Source: an uncultured Bacillaceae bacterium (lineage in GTDB: Bacteria > Bacillota > Bacilli > Bacillales > Caldibacillaceae). From it: a DNA stretch of 64,000 bases. The position numbers and the translations under genes were made by a program. A model generated the notes under the pieces. That model saw nothing but the letters and a program-made list of their open reading frames with translations, searched no databases and had not been told where the DNA came from. Location of the stretch: positions 1 to 64,000 of the forward strand of contig CALGAD010000118.1 in the NCBI GenBank assembly GCA_937951955.1, given 5' to 3'. Positions 41,983 through 49,862 of the stretch are shown here, one piece after another. Numbering within the stretch: position 1 is the stretch's first letter; each line of letters starts with the position of its first letter.

Positions 41983-43449
41983 TTAGTTGTTGTTATTGTT
42001 TTTACCTGCTAGACTTTCGATAATTTCCTTAATATCAAGACCGGTAGACGCTTTTAATGAATGTTGCAAGCTCGTCATTAAATCGGTCGCATAACCGGTA
42101 ACCTTATTGGCACCTTTGTTCTCGCCACTACCCCCTGTATCGACAACCGTAATTTTATCAATATTGGAAAGCGGGCTGGCCACTTGTTTGGCGTATTCTG
42201 GAAGCATTTTGAGAATCATATCGAGAATAGCGGCTTGACCGAATCGCTCGAAAGCTTCGGCAACCTTTTGTTTGGCCTCCGCTTCGGCAAGACCTTTCAG
42301 GCGGATAATTTCCGCTTCAGCTTCACCCTGCGCTCTTTCTGCTTCTGCTCTTGCCAGTCCGTCAATGCGAATTTTTTCTGCTTCCGCTTTTGCCAGAGAT
42401 TCAATGCGATATTTTTCCGCTTCGGCTTCGGCAATTTCTCGCGCCTTATTCGCAGCAGCCGCCTGTTCAACAGCATAACGCTCGGCGTCCGCCTTTTTCT
42501 TAACTTCAGAGTCATATTGCTTCTCGCGCCGGAGAATTTCTTTTTCTTCGAGTTCGATTTGCTTCTCCCGCTCAATAATTTTAACTTGCATTTCTTGCTC
42601 GGTAACTTCCTGTCTTGCCCGGGCAGCCTCTAAATCGTAAGCCATGTCGGCGCGGGCTTTGGCAATATCTTGTTCCCGGCGGTATTCGGCAACTTTCAAT
42701 TCCTTTTCCTTTTCGGCTTCGGCGATTTCTGTTGCGCGCTGGAGTTCGGCTTTTTTCGCTTCTTTTACCGCTTCGGCGCGCTTGATCCGTGTTTCTTTTT
42801 CTGCCTCGGCTTCGGCAATGGCGGCATCCCGTTTCACCTGGGCAATACGCGGTTTTCCTAACGATTCAAGATACCCGTTTTTGTCGCGTACATCTTTGAT
42901 CGTAAAGGATACGATTGTAAGACCCATTTTCGCCAGATCCTGGGAAGCAACCCGCTGGACTTCCTGGGAGAATTTGTCACGGTTTTTGTAAATTTCTTCA
43001 ACGGTCATCGAGCCGAGAATAGAACGGAGATGACCTTCTAGTACTTCGCGCGCTTCATTTTCTAACTCTTCCCGTTTTTTACCTAAGAATTGTTCCGCTG
43101 CTGTTGCAATTTCGGCAATCGTGCTGCCAACTTTTATAATCGCGACCCCATCAGCCATCACCGGTACCCCTTGTTCTGTGTATACTTCCGGGGTGGAAAC
43201 ATCGAGCTTAATCGATAACAGGCTGAGCGGTTCCGCTTTTTGAAAGACCGGGAAAACGAAAGTACCGCCACCGCGGATAATCTTAATCTTGTTCCCCGAT
43301 TCATCGACGTGAACATTCTTATTGCCTAAAAAACTCCCGGTAACGATGAGTGCTTCATCCGGTCCGGCTGTCCGGTATTTTGTCACAAATACGCCGATAA
43401 GGGCTAAAATAAGAACAACCGCAAAACCAATGACTATAAATATCATCAT
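41983..43449 (-). CDS. floT: Flotillin FloT
   Basis: This 488-residue membrane-microdomain scaffold has an N-terminal membrane hairpin (residues about 3-22) and an SPFH/band 7 domain (about 25-220, with ALIVTGSFLGNKNVHVDESG and VRDKNGYLESLGKPRIAQVK). A long Ala/Glu/Lys-rich flotillin coiled coil follows (about 220-420), and the tail is GLDIKEIIESLAGKNNNNN. It organises functional membrane microdomains and recruits signalling proteins. It is second gene behind yuaF (22-nt gap), under the SigW-type promoter at 44053-44078. Confidence 0.95.
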   Translation of the reverse strand: MMIFIVIGFAVVLILALIGVFVTKYRTAGPDEALIVTGSFLGNKNVHVDESGNKIKIIRGGGTFVFPVFQKAEPLSLLSIKLDVSTPEVYTEQGVPVMADGVAIIKVGSTIAEIATAAEQFLGKKREELENEAREVLEGHLRSILGSMTVEEIYKNRDKFSQEVQRVASQDLAKMGLTIVSFTIKDVRDKNGYLESLGKPRIAQVKRDAAIAEAEAEKETRIKRAEAVKEAKKAELQRATEIAEAEKEKELKVAEYRREQDIAKARADMAYDLEAARARQEVTEQEMQVKIIEREKQIELEEKEILRREKQYDSEVKKKADAERYAVEQAAAANKAREIAEAEAEKYRIESLAKAEAEKIRIDGLARAEAERAQGEAEAEIIRLKGLAEAEAKQKVAEAFERFGQAAILDMILKMLPEYAKQVASPLSNIDKITVVDTGGSGENKGANKVTGYATDLMTSLQHSLKASTGLDIKEIIESLAGKNNNNN

Positions 43450-43471
43450 AGTAATCCTCCCTTTCTATTTT

Positions 43472-44017
43472 TTATTGATAAATTTTTGTTTCCTCATATG
43501 GAATGACATAAAGAACGCCATCTTTTACCTGGACAACAAGTACTTTAACTCCTTCAGGAATTTCATTTCCATCAAAACTTTTTGCCGCCTTGGCAATGCG
43601 CCCGCTCACATTTTCCAGTAACACTTCACCGAAGCCGTCTTCAGGAATCGGGATAATCGTTTTGCCGATTTTCCCCTTTAGAGAATCTTCAGTGACTGCA
43701 AGCGAGTGTTCCGCCGACTTCATCGGGACGAGAACGAATAGATTGAGACATGTCGTTAATAAAAATCCTGCAACGGCTGCAATAACTAAAATCAAAATAC
43801 TGGACCAGGAAGTGGCGATTTCGAGGACATAACCAATCGCCGACACAAAGATGACGAAGCTGCCGATTAAGATCGGGTTGAAAAAGGGAATCCCTTCATC
43901 CAGCCCTTCGAGAATATCACCAAACAAGGCGTATAGAAGAACAAAGATTCCCGAAAGGAAAAGAATGACAATATAAATAGTGGTGATGGAAAAGCCAAAT
44001 AATTCCACATACATCAT
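43472..44017 (-). CDS. yuaF: NfeD-family membrane protein YuaF
   Basis: This 181-residue NfeD-like partner of flotillin has about four membrane helices in the first 120 residues, then a C-terminal OB-fold domain (SLKGKIGKTIIPIPEDGFGE then VLLENVSGRIAK and GVKVLVVQVKDGVLYVIPYE). It is first gene of yuaF-floT. The AAAGGG binding site sits very near ATG 44017, so the second Met (44014) or GTG three codons in may be the real start. The operon is expected to respond to cell-envelope stress. Confidence 0.88.
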   Translation of the reverse strand: MMYVELFGFSITTIYIVILFLSGIFVLLYALFGDILEGLDEGIPFFNPILIGSFVIFVSAIGYVLEIATSWSSILILVIAAVAGFLLTTCLNLFVLVPMKSAEHSLAVTEDSLKGKIGKTIIPIPEDGFGEVLLENVSGRIAKAAKSFDGNEIPEGVKVLVVQVKDGVLYVIPYEETKIYQ

Positions 44018-44052
44018 CCCTTTACAAATTAGGAAATAATTACACTAGTTTA

Positions 44053-44078
44053 TACGTTTATTTTCTCCTTTGGTTTCA
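44053..44078 (-). promoter_or_regulatory. SigW-type (ECF) promoter of yuaF-floT
   Basis: On the minus strand, TGAAAC (44073-44078), a 16-nt spacer and CGTA (44053-44056) exactly fit the extracytoplasmic sigma-W consensus. The Bacillus subtilis yuaF-floT operon is a known SigW target. Confidence 0.8.
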
Positions 44079-44167
44079 TTCCAATGAAAAATTCAATAAA
44101 AACAATTGTCGTATTTTTCTAAAAATGATATCATTTTAATATCTAAATAATATGAGGAGGGAGCCGA

Positions 44168-45010
44168 ATGACCGAGAAAAAAGCGTGGGCGATGAATGGT
44201 TATTTGGGAATTTTAATGATTGTCTTTTCATTCATTTGTGCAATTATTTTTCTTCTGATGCTGCAGCCGGTTTTATCTATCCTCTTTTTACTGATCGCGA
44301 TTTTGTTAGCTAGCGGGATCACAATTGTTCAACCGAATCAAGCGAAAGTATTGCTATTTTTCGGACGTTATATGGGAAGCATCCGGGAAAGTGGTCTATT
44401 TCTAACGGTCCCCCTGACGAAACGCCGGACGATCTCTTTGCGAGTCCGCAATTTTAATAGCAATAAACTGAAAGTAAATGATGTGGATGGAAACCCGATC
44501 GAAATCGCTGCCGTTGTCGTTTTTAAAGTCGTCGATACGGCCAAAGCAGTTTTTGATGTGGATGATTATGAAGAGTTCGTGGAAATTCAAAGTGAAACGG
44601 CGATTCGCCATGTGGCAACGAAATATCCTTACGACACGTTTGAACATGAGGAAATCAGTTTGCGGGCAAATGGTGAGGAAATCGCCCAGGAGCTAACGAA
44701 AAATTTACAGGAGAGACTCGATGTAGCGGGAGTTAAAGTTCTGGAAGCAAGACTGACCCATTTGGCCTATTCAACAGAAATTGCCAGCGCCATGCTGCAA
44801 AGACAGCAAGCCCGGGCCATCCTCGCAGCCAGACAAAAAATTGTGGAAGGGGCTGTATCCATGGCTGAAATGGCCGTGCACCGACTGGAGAAGGACGGTG
44901 TGCTCGATTTAGATGAGGAACGGAAAATGCAAATGATTAATAATTTGCTAGTGGCGATTATTTCAGATCGCGGCGCCCAGCCCATCATTAATACCGGTTC
45001 ACTCTATTGA
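44168..45010 (+). CDS. SPFH/band 7 domain membrane protein
   Basis: This 280-residue slipin-like protein has two N-terminal membrane helices (about residues 12-55). An SPFH domain starts at GITIVQPNQAKVLLFFGRYM and runs to about residue 230, with ETAIRHVATKYPYDTFEHEE. The C-terminal QRQQARAILAARQKIVEGAV is the family's oligomerisation helix. AGGAGGG precedes ATG 44168. It is divergent from the yuaF-floT operon and followed at 16 nt by a ribbon-helix-helix gene, a conserved-looking pair. Function is unknown; it is likely a membrane-scaffold homologue of the stomatin class. Confidence 0.85.
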   Translation: MTEKKAWAMNGYLGILMIVFSFICAIIFLLMLQPVLSILFLLIAILLASGITIVQPNQAKVLLFFGRYMGSIRESGLFLTVPLTKRRTISLRVRNFNSNKLKVNDVDGNPIEIAAVVVFKVVDTAKAVFDVDDYEEFVEIQSETAIRHVATKYPYDTFEHEEISLRANGEEIAQELTKNLQERLDVAGVKVLEARLTHLAYSTEIASAMLQRQQARAILAARQKIVEGAVSMAEMAVHRLEKDGVLDLDEERKMQMINNLLVAIISDRGAQPIINTGSLY

Positions 45011-45026
45011 TGTAAAGAGTGATTGT

Positions 45027-45194
45027 ATGGCAAAAAAGAAAAATTTTCCACTCCGCATTGATCCAGACCTTTACGAAGTGATCGCGCGCTGGGCAGAAGA
45101 TGAGTTCCGCAGTGTCAATAGCCACATCGAATTTTTGTTACGCGAGGCAGCGAAAAAACACGGTAAATTAAAAAAAGAAAATCGGAATCGATGA
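45027..45194 (+). CDS. Arc-type ribbon-helix-helix protein
   Basis: This 55-residue protein has N-terminal KKNFPLRIDPDLYEVIARWA, the short beta strand then helix A of Arc/MetJ ribbon-helix-helix proteins. EFRSVNSHIEFLLREAAKKH follows as turn and helix B, and the tail is basic. The ATG at 45027 has AAAGAG upstream. Such proteins usually bind DNA as dimers, but an SPFH partner suggests it might instead work with the membrane protein. It is co-transcribed with the SPFH gene, with a strong terminator directly after. Confidence 0.75.
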   Translation: MAKKKNFPLRIDPDLYEVIARWAEDEFRSVNSHIEFLLREAAKKHGKLKKENRNR

Positions 45195-45225
45195 GAGAAT
45201 GTTTTCGAAGCATTCTCTTTTTTTA
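45194..45225 (+). terminator. Terminator of the SPFH-RHH operon
   Basis: AGAGAATG (45194-45201) pairs with CATTCTCT (45211-45218), with a long T run. Confidence 0.9.
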
Positions 45226-45339
45226 TTTTAACTTGTCAAATTTTTTATTATTGAACTGTTTCCATACTGATGGAAATAAGCGATGTTGAATATGTATTAT
45301 AGATGTGCTGAAAAATTTTGCAGTGAAAGCATACTTATG

Positions 45340-45367
45340 TTTCATTTTTCACATTTTCTAGTACAAT
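45340..45367 (+). promoter_or_regulatory. Probable promoter of the MATE gene
   Basis: TTTCAT (45340-45345), a 16-nt spacer and TACAAT (45362-45367) lie about 34 nt before the GTG start. Confidence 0.45.
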
Positions 45368-45400
45368 AGATTTGGAATATGTAAATAAAGGAGAATGGTA

Positions 45401-46759
45401 GTGGCTGCGGAAAAAGGTGTTATTAAAGATCCTTCTCTTTTTTCGATTACCTGGCCCCTATTTATAGAAATCTCTCTCCATATGAGTTTAGGAATTTTGG
45501 CCACGTTGATTTTGAGCCATTATTCCGATAATGCAGTTGCCGGGGTGGGCGTGAGCAACCAGGTATTAAACTTATTTATTCTCGTCTTTAATGTAACCGC
45601 TGTCGGTACTACGATTTTAGTTGGCCAGAGTATCGGAGCAGAACGCATCGATCGGGCAAGGCGTCTCAGTAAATCTTCCTTTGGAGTAAATTTTTGGGTC
45701 GGCATCATTATCACCGTTTTTGTTTTTGTCTTTGGTGAAATGTTATTGCGATTTTACGGTTTAGAAGGTGCCGTTCACATATACGCTTTAACCTTTTTGA
45801 AGATTACTAGCATATCCTTATTCCTGGAAGCTTTGTCTTTAGTACTCGGCTCGATTTTACGCAGTTATGGATACACGAAGGAGACAATGGTCGTCACAGT
45901 CTTAATGAATCTTATCAGCGTTACCGGTAACTACATATCCGTTACCGGAGCGTTCGGCTTTCCTGTTACTGGAGTAACCGGTGTTGCCTGGTCCATCGTC
46001 ATTGCCCGTTTGTTCGCCGTATTAGCCCTCATGATACTAGTTTATAAGATACTGGCATTAAAGTTTGAAGTGAAAGATGTATTCAACATTCCACTGCAAG
46101 ATGTACGGGATATTTTATCCATCGGTCTCCCTTCTGCCGGGGAGAACCTTTCTTATCACATTTCCCAAATTGTCATTACCGGATTTGTCGCAACGCTAGG
46201 TGCAGCAGCGCTTTCTGCCCGCGTTTATATTTTAAATATTTCCATGGTTTGCTTTTTGTTTTCAACCGCAATTGCTCAGGGAACTCAACTTCTCGTAGCC
46301 CGCTACATCGGCTCGCGGCAATTTGATCGCGCATTTAAACGCGGAATGCGTACATTAAAGTTAGCCATGATCGTTTCCTTTGCTGTTTCCTTGTTCATCG
46401 CTCTAATCGGACGACCGATATTAGAAATATTTACGGAAAATGAGACGATTATCGCCATTGCCTTACCGGTCTTATGGGCCATCGTCTTTATCGAACCGGG
46501 TCGCGCCATGAACCTTGTGTTAATGGGTTCATTGAAATCAGCCGGTGATGTCCGCTTCCCCGTTGTCATCGGTGTGATTTGTATGTGGGGCGTTGCCGTT
46601 GTATTCAGCTATTTTCTCGGTCTTAAAATCGGACTCGGCTTGTTAGGAGTATGGATTGCCCAGGGATTTGACGAATGGATTCGCGGCTTATTTGCCGTAC
46701 GGCGCTGGAAGACACAAACATGGCGCAAGAAATTGGTTAATGAAGGTTTACAAGTGTAA
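45401..46759 (+). CDS. MATE family efflux transporter
   Basis: This 452-residue protein has twelve predicted helices in two six-helix halves. It starts with PSLFSITWPLFIEISLHMSL, and the second half opens at VRDILSIGLPSAGENLSYHI. MATE proteins export cationic drugs or metabolites using Na+ or H+ gradients; the substrate is unknown. GTG 45401 is preferred because AAGGAG then lies 7 nt upstream; an ATG two codons earlier is too close. It is monocistronic with a terminator. Confidence 0.88.
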   Translation: MAAEKGVIKDPSLFSITWPLFIEISLHMSLGILATLILSHYSDNAVAGVGVSNQVLNLFILVFNVTAVGTTILVGQSIGAERIDRARRLSKSSFGVNFWVGIIITVFVFVFGEMLLRFYGLEGAVHIYALTFLKITSISLFLEALSLVLGSILRSYGYTKETMVVTVLMNLISVTGNYISVTGAFGFPVTGVTGVAWSIVIARLFAVLALMILVYKILALKFEVKDVFNIPLQDVRDILSIGLPSAGENLSYHISQIVITGFVATLGAAALSARVYILNISMVCFLFSTAIAQGTQLLVARYIGSRQFDRAFKRGMRTLKLAMIVSFAVSLFIALIGRPILEIFTENETIIAIALPVLWAIVFIEPGRAMNLVLMGSLKSAGDVRFPVVIGVICMWGVAVVFSYFLGLKIGLGLLGVWIAQGFDEWIRGLFAVRRWKTQTWRKKLVNEGLQV

Positions 46760-46766
46760 TCGAGCC

Positions 46767-46797
46767 AAACGGTCCTTCTGGTTAGGACCGTTTTTTT
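46767..46797 (+). terminator. Terminator of the MATE gene
   Basis: AAACGGTCC (46767-46775) pairs with GGACCGTTT (46785-46793), followed by a T run. Confidence 0.9.
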
Positions 46798-46914
46798 ATT
46801 TATGAGTTCGTTTCGTTTTTCATCGGGGAAAGTGGAATGATAATATAATCATAAATCCCGGGGACCTGGAATAAATTTCATTTAGCAACCAGGCTAGGAA
46901 CATTTTAAAAGAAT

Positions 46915-47103
46915 TTTGAGTCATTTCACCCGGGATTTGGGCAAATTTCACCGAAATATGGGTAAATTCCGCTGAAATTCGGGTAAATTCAATCCGGATT
47001 TGAGTATTTTCAGACTTTATTCGAGTAAATTCACCGAACATTCGGGTAAATCTTCTGCTGATTTGAGTAATTCTGGCTTCAATTTGGGCAAATCTAGCAT
47101 TTT
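46915..47103. repeat. 21-bp periodic array B (9 units, TTTGAGTAAATTC type)
   Basis: Nine units start at 46915 and every 21 bp to 47083. Positions 1-13 follow TTTGRGTAAATTC (with C for T at position 3 in several units), while positions 14-21 are nearly free. The array lies in the 413-bp gap between the MATE terminator and the AhpD-like gene. The minus strand reads as heptads such as EFTRIKS and EFTHISV, but no binding site precedes any start, and the divergence is not codon-like. Confidence 0.88.
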
Positions 47104-47172
47104 AAAAAAGAAACTTGGCAAACTTAGAATAGTTACAGGGAAAGCTAACTAAAATTTATAGGAGGGATATTC

Positions 47173-47826
47173 ATGGCAGGGAATTTTTATGAGAAAAGTC
47201 ATGTTTATAACTTGAAATTATTAAAAGATCTGGTACCTGAACAGCTTAAAGCATGGCGCGATTTCAGCAGTGCCGTGATGAAAGATGGCGCTCTATCACT
47301 AAAAGAAAAAGAAATTATCGCCGTGACGATTGCGCACATTACTGAATGCCCCTATTGCATCGATTACCATACCAAACAGGCGAAAAAGCAAGGTGTCACA
47401 CTCACTGAATTAGCAGAAGCGGTCTTTGTTGCTATGGCAATCGAAGCTGGCGGCGGTGTAACCCATAGCACCCATGTACATAATGCTCAAAACACCGATG
47501 CTTCCGATGTCCTCTATGCTAGAAGCAACTTAAAAAATCTCAATCAGCTTGGAAAATATGCGCCGGAAGCATTTAAAGCTTATTCTAACTTCAGCGCCAC
47601 CGCCACAAAAGAAGGAACTTTATCTGCGAAGTTTAAAGAAATCATTGCCGTCGCGGTTGCCCATGCCACCCAATGTCCGTACTGCATCGATGTGCATACG
47701 AAAAAAGCCGTGAAACTGGGCGCAACCAACGAAGAATTAGCAGAAGCCATTATGGTTGCTTCGGAATTGCGGGCTGGTGGTGCTTACTCCCATCTTGCGA
47801 ATATGATTCAAAGTTATAATGAATAG
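47173..47826 (+). CDS. Tandem carboxymuconolactone decarboxylase (AhpD-like) protein
   Basis: This 217-residue protein is made of two CMD/AhpD repeats. Each has the redox motif TECPYCIDYHTKQA (Cys59, Cys62, His66) or TQCPYCIDVHTKKA (Cys168, Cys171, His175). AhpD-type CxxCxxxH sites perform alkylhydroperoxidase or disulfide reductase chemistry. Most relatives are single-domain trimers or hexamers, so this is an internal duplication. GGAGGG precedes ATG 47173, and array B stands upstream. Confidence 0.87.
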   Translation: MAGNFYEKSHVYNLKLLKDLVPEQLKAWRDFSSAVMKDGALSLKEKEIIAVTIAHITECPYCIDYHTKQAKKQGVTLTELAEAVFVAMAIEAGGGVTHSTHVHNAQNTDASDVLYARSNLKNLNQLGKYAPEAFKAYSNFSATATKEGTLSAKFKEIIAVAVAHATQCPYCIDVHTKKAVKLGATNEELAEAIMVASELRAGGAYSHLANMIQSYNE

Positions 47827-47924
47827 TCCGAATTTAACCCCGCAACTTGTTAGCGGGGCTCCGCATAGATACAATGAATTTACAGACAAACGGAAATCAC
47901 TTCGCCGAAGGAAGAGGAGTAAAC

Positions 47925-48482
47925 TTGGAAAGAAAGCTACCTACAGTCACTTTAAGAGAGTTAAAACTAAGTGATGCAGAAGACCGCTACAGATGGTGTC
48001 TTGATAAAGAAGTCACTGCATACCTCAATTTCCCGGATAAGTATCCCCCATTTACGTTAGAGGAAACGAAGCAGTGGATTGTGAAGTGTATGAATAAAAC
48101 CAATGGCTATGACCAAAAAGCAATTCTCGATGAAAATGGGAAACATATCGGCTGGATTGATTTGAAAAATATCGATCGCTTAAATAAACATGCTGAATTG
48201 GGCATCGCCATCGGAGAAAAGAGCTACTGGGGGAAAGGATACGGAATGGCTGCGATGAAAGAAATGCTCGATTACGGTTTTCACCAATTAGGCTTGAATA
48301 AAATTTGGTTGCGTGTTGATATCGACAATCAACGAGCGATTCAATCTTACAAACGAATGGGATATGTTGAAGAAGGGATATTAAGGCAGGATCGATTGCG
48401 CAACGGTAAATTTATCGATCGCTTGCGAATGAGTATTCTCAAAGAAGAGTTTATAAAAATGAAAAAAGGGGCTGTCCAATAA
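47925..48482 (+). CDS. GNAT acetyltransferase (RimJ/RimL-like) ending in a MITE
   Basis: This 185-residue GNAT has the core KSYWGKGYGMAAMKEMLDYG (acetyl-CoA loop) and the RimL-type C-terminus NQRAIQSYKRMGYVEEGILR. TTG 47925 follows AAGAGGAG; a start at 47847 would add 26 poorly conserved residues. The last five codons (KGAVQ region, from 48468) and the stop lie inside MITE copy 2. An A-to-T change at 48480 relative to the other copies makes the TAA stop. The core fold is intact, so it is probably functional. The substrate is unknown. Confidence 0.82.
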   Translation: MERKLPTVTLRELKLSDAEDRYRWCLDKEVTAYLNFPDKYPPFTLEETKQWIVKCMNKTNGYDQKAILDENGKHIGWIDLKNIDRLNKHAELGIAIGEKSYWGKGYGMAAMKEMLDYGFHQLGLNKIWLRVDIDNQRAIQSYKRMGYVEEGILRQDRLRNGKFIDRLRMSILKEEFIKMKKGAVQ

Positions 48483-48589
48483 GTCGTATTTTCGACTTTT
48501 GGATGCCCCTTTTGTTTGTTCAAGAACCTTGATAAATCAACATTCTGGTTTAGTTCAACTTGAAATAATTTTACTTTTTGGACAGCCCC
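48468..48589 (+). mobile_element. 122-bp MITE-like element, copy 2
   Basis: Same orientation as copy 1 and the same length. It differs from copy 1 at 48480 (T for A). It is inserted at the 3' end of the GNAT gene, providing its stop codon and, with flanking A and T tracts (AAAAAA before, TTTTTT after), a terminator. Confidence 0.88.
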
Positions 48590-48693
48590 CTTTTTTCGTC
48601 TGCTCCGGCTTCATTCATCTGACCCTTCTTAAAAAGCCACAAGTTCCCGGCAGCCGGACATCGGTCATAACCAATTTAGCCAAACTCCTGGAA

Positions 48694-49338
48694 TTATTCT
48701 TTCTTTTCTTCTTCCAGCACTTTATTTAACACCTCTACAAAAACTTCCAGAGGTTGGGCACCGGATACGGCGTACTTATTATTAAATACGAAAAACGGAA
48801 CGCCGCGAACACCGATCTGGTAAGCCAGGCGAATATCCCGGTTCACCTCATCCGCATATTGATCGGATTGTAACACCTGTTCCACTTTCTCCCGTTCCAG
48901 TCCGACTTCCTCCGCAAGCTCCAGTAATGTGTCCCTGTCACTTAAGAGTCTCGATTCAGTGAAATAGGCATAAAATAACCGCTCCGTAATTTCCTTGGCC
49001 TTTCCTGCTTCCGATGCATAATGAAATAAACGATGGGCATCAAACGTATTGCTATATTTCATATCATCAAAATTGTAGTCCAGACCGACTTCTTTCGCTC
49101 TTTCCGAAATTTGCCTGTTCATAGCAATAACTTGCTCAGCAGGTATATTTTTTAACTCCGAAAACGTTTCTGTAAAAGTTTTCCCCGGATCGTATTGCGC
49201 ATCCGGATCCAATTGATAACTGCGGTAATGAACATCAATTTCTTCCTCTTCCGGCAATTGCTCAATCGCCTGTTCTAACAGCCGCTTTCCTATATAACAA
49301 AATGGACAGACAAAATCAGACCAGACATCAATTCTCAT
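48694..49338 (-). CDS. DsbA/FrnE-family thiol oxidoreductase
   Basis: This 214-residue protein has a thioredoxin-like domain with active site CPFC (Cys11, Cys14) in WSDFVCPFCYIGKRLLEQA, an inserted helical domain, and the cis-Pro loop GVRGVPFFVFNNKYAVSGAQ. It belongs to the cytoplasmic FrnE-like group (YwbO in Bacillus), with no signal peptide. These act in disulfide or oxidative-stress chemistry. ATG 49338 follows GGAGCGGGAG. It is monocistronic. Confidence 0.88.
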   Translation of the reverse strand: MRIDVWSDFVCPFCYIGKRLLEQAIEQLPEEEEIDVHYRSYQLDPDAQYDPGKTFTETFSELKNIPAEQVIAMNRQISERAKEVGLDYNFDDMKYSNTFDAHRLFHYASEAGKAKEITERLFYAYFTESRLLSDRDTLLELAEEVGLEREKVEQVLQSDQYADEVNRDIRLAYQIGVRGVPFFVFNNKYAVSGAQPLEVFVEVLNKVLEEEKKE

Positions 49339-49624
49339 TATCTCCCGCTCCTTCCCATTTTACCGTCACGGAAATGAAAACTCCGTTATTTTCCATTTTC
49401 ACCATCATAATGGCTATCCATCTGAATAGCAACTCAAACGAATTCAGCGAAAGTTCGATTGTAAAAAAGATTTTTTTCAAAAACATCAAATAACTAAATT
49501 ATCCCAATTTTTTTAACAGACAAACAACTTAAACTCATTGTCAATAAGTAAAACTTCAGAAACAATTTTAAAATAGGAAATTTGAATAATATTATAGTAT
49601 AATTATTTTGATACAGTTTATTCT

Positions 49625-49710
49625 GATATTTACAGAAAATATCCTATCAGTTACGCGACGATCTGATAGAACCAATCCTTTCCAGGCGTGAATGATTATT
49701 CATGCTTTTT
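49625..49710 (+). ncRNA. Compact three-hairpin RNA with terminator, upstream of the GGDEF-EAL gene
   Basis: GATATTT/AAATATC (49625-49643) is directly followed by CTATCAG/CTGATAG (49644-49669, loop ttacgcgacgat). A terminator hairpin follows (GCGTGAAT-GATT-ATTCATGC, 49686-49705) with five T. A TATAAT lies at 49598-49603. It could be a small RNA or a regulatory leader. It resembles no riboswitch class I know; cyclic-di-GMP riboswitch signatures were looked for and not found. The rest of the 524-nt gap (49339-49862) has no gene. Confidence 0.4.
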
Positions 49711-49862
49711 AATCGTGTTTAGATTGTTCAGTTGAAAACAACTCGATCAAAACCTTACTCGATCAAGTCCATACAAATTCGGGATGCCCACAACATTTTG
49801 TCTATACATAAAGCAAACTTTTCACTTAGAAATGAAACGGCTGTGAAAGAAGGTGTACCCCC

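Noticed and set aside
42184..42633. Plus-strand ORF of 149 residues, Phe-rich
   Set aside because: It is antisense to the Ala/Glu-rich coiled coil of floT, with no ribosome binding site.
46820..47041. A minus-strand ORF of 73 residues with repeating EFTRI-type heptads
   Set aside because: It is the translation of array B. It covers only part of the array, has no ribosome binding site, and the repeats diverge without regard to codon position.
48499..48729. ORF reading MDAPFVCSRTLINQHSGLVQ, also seen at 31196-31378 and 52330-52536
   Set aside because: It is the six-frame shadow of the 122-bp MITE-like element and runs out into unrelated flanking sequence in each copy.
49600..49860. A c-di-GMP riboswitch ahead of the GGDEF-EAL gene
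   Set aside because: The conserved GEMM segments and loop contacts are absent. Only simple hairpins and a terminator are present, so it was reported as an unclassified structured RNA instead.
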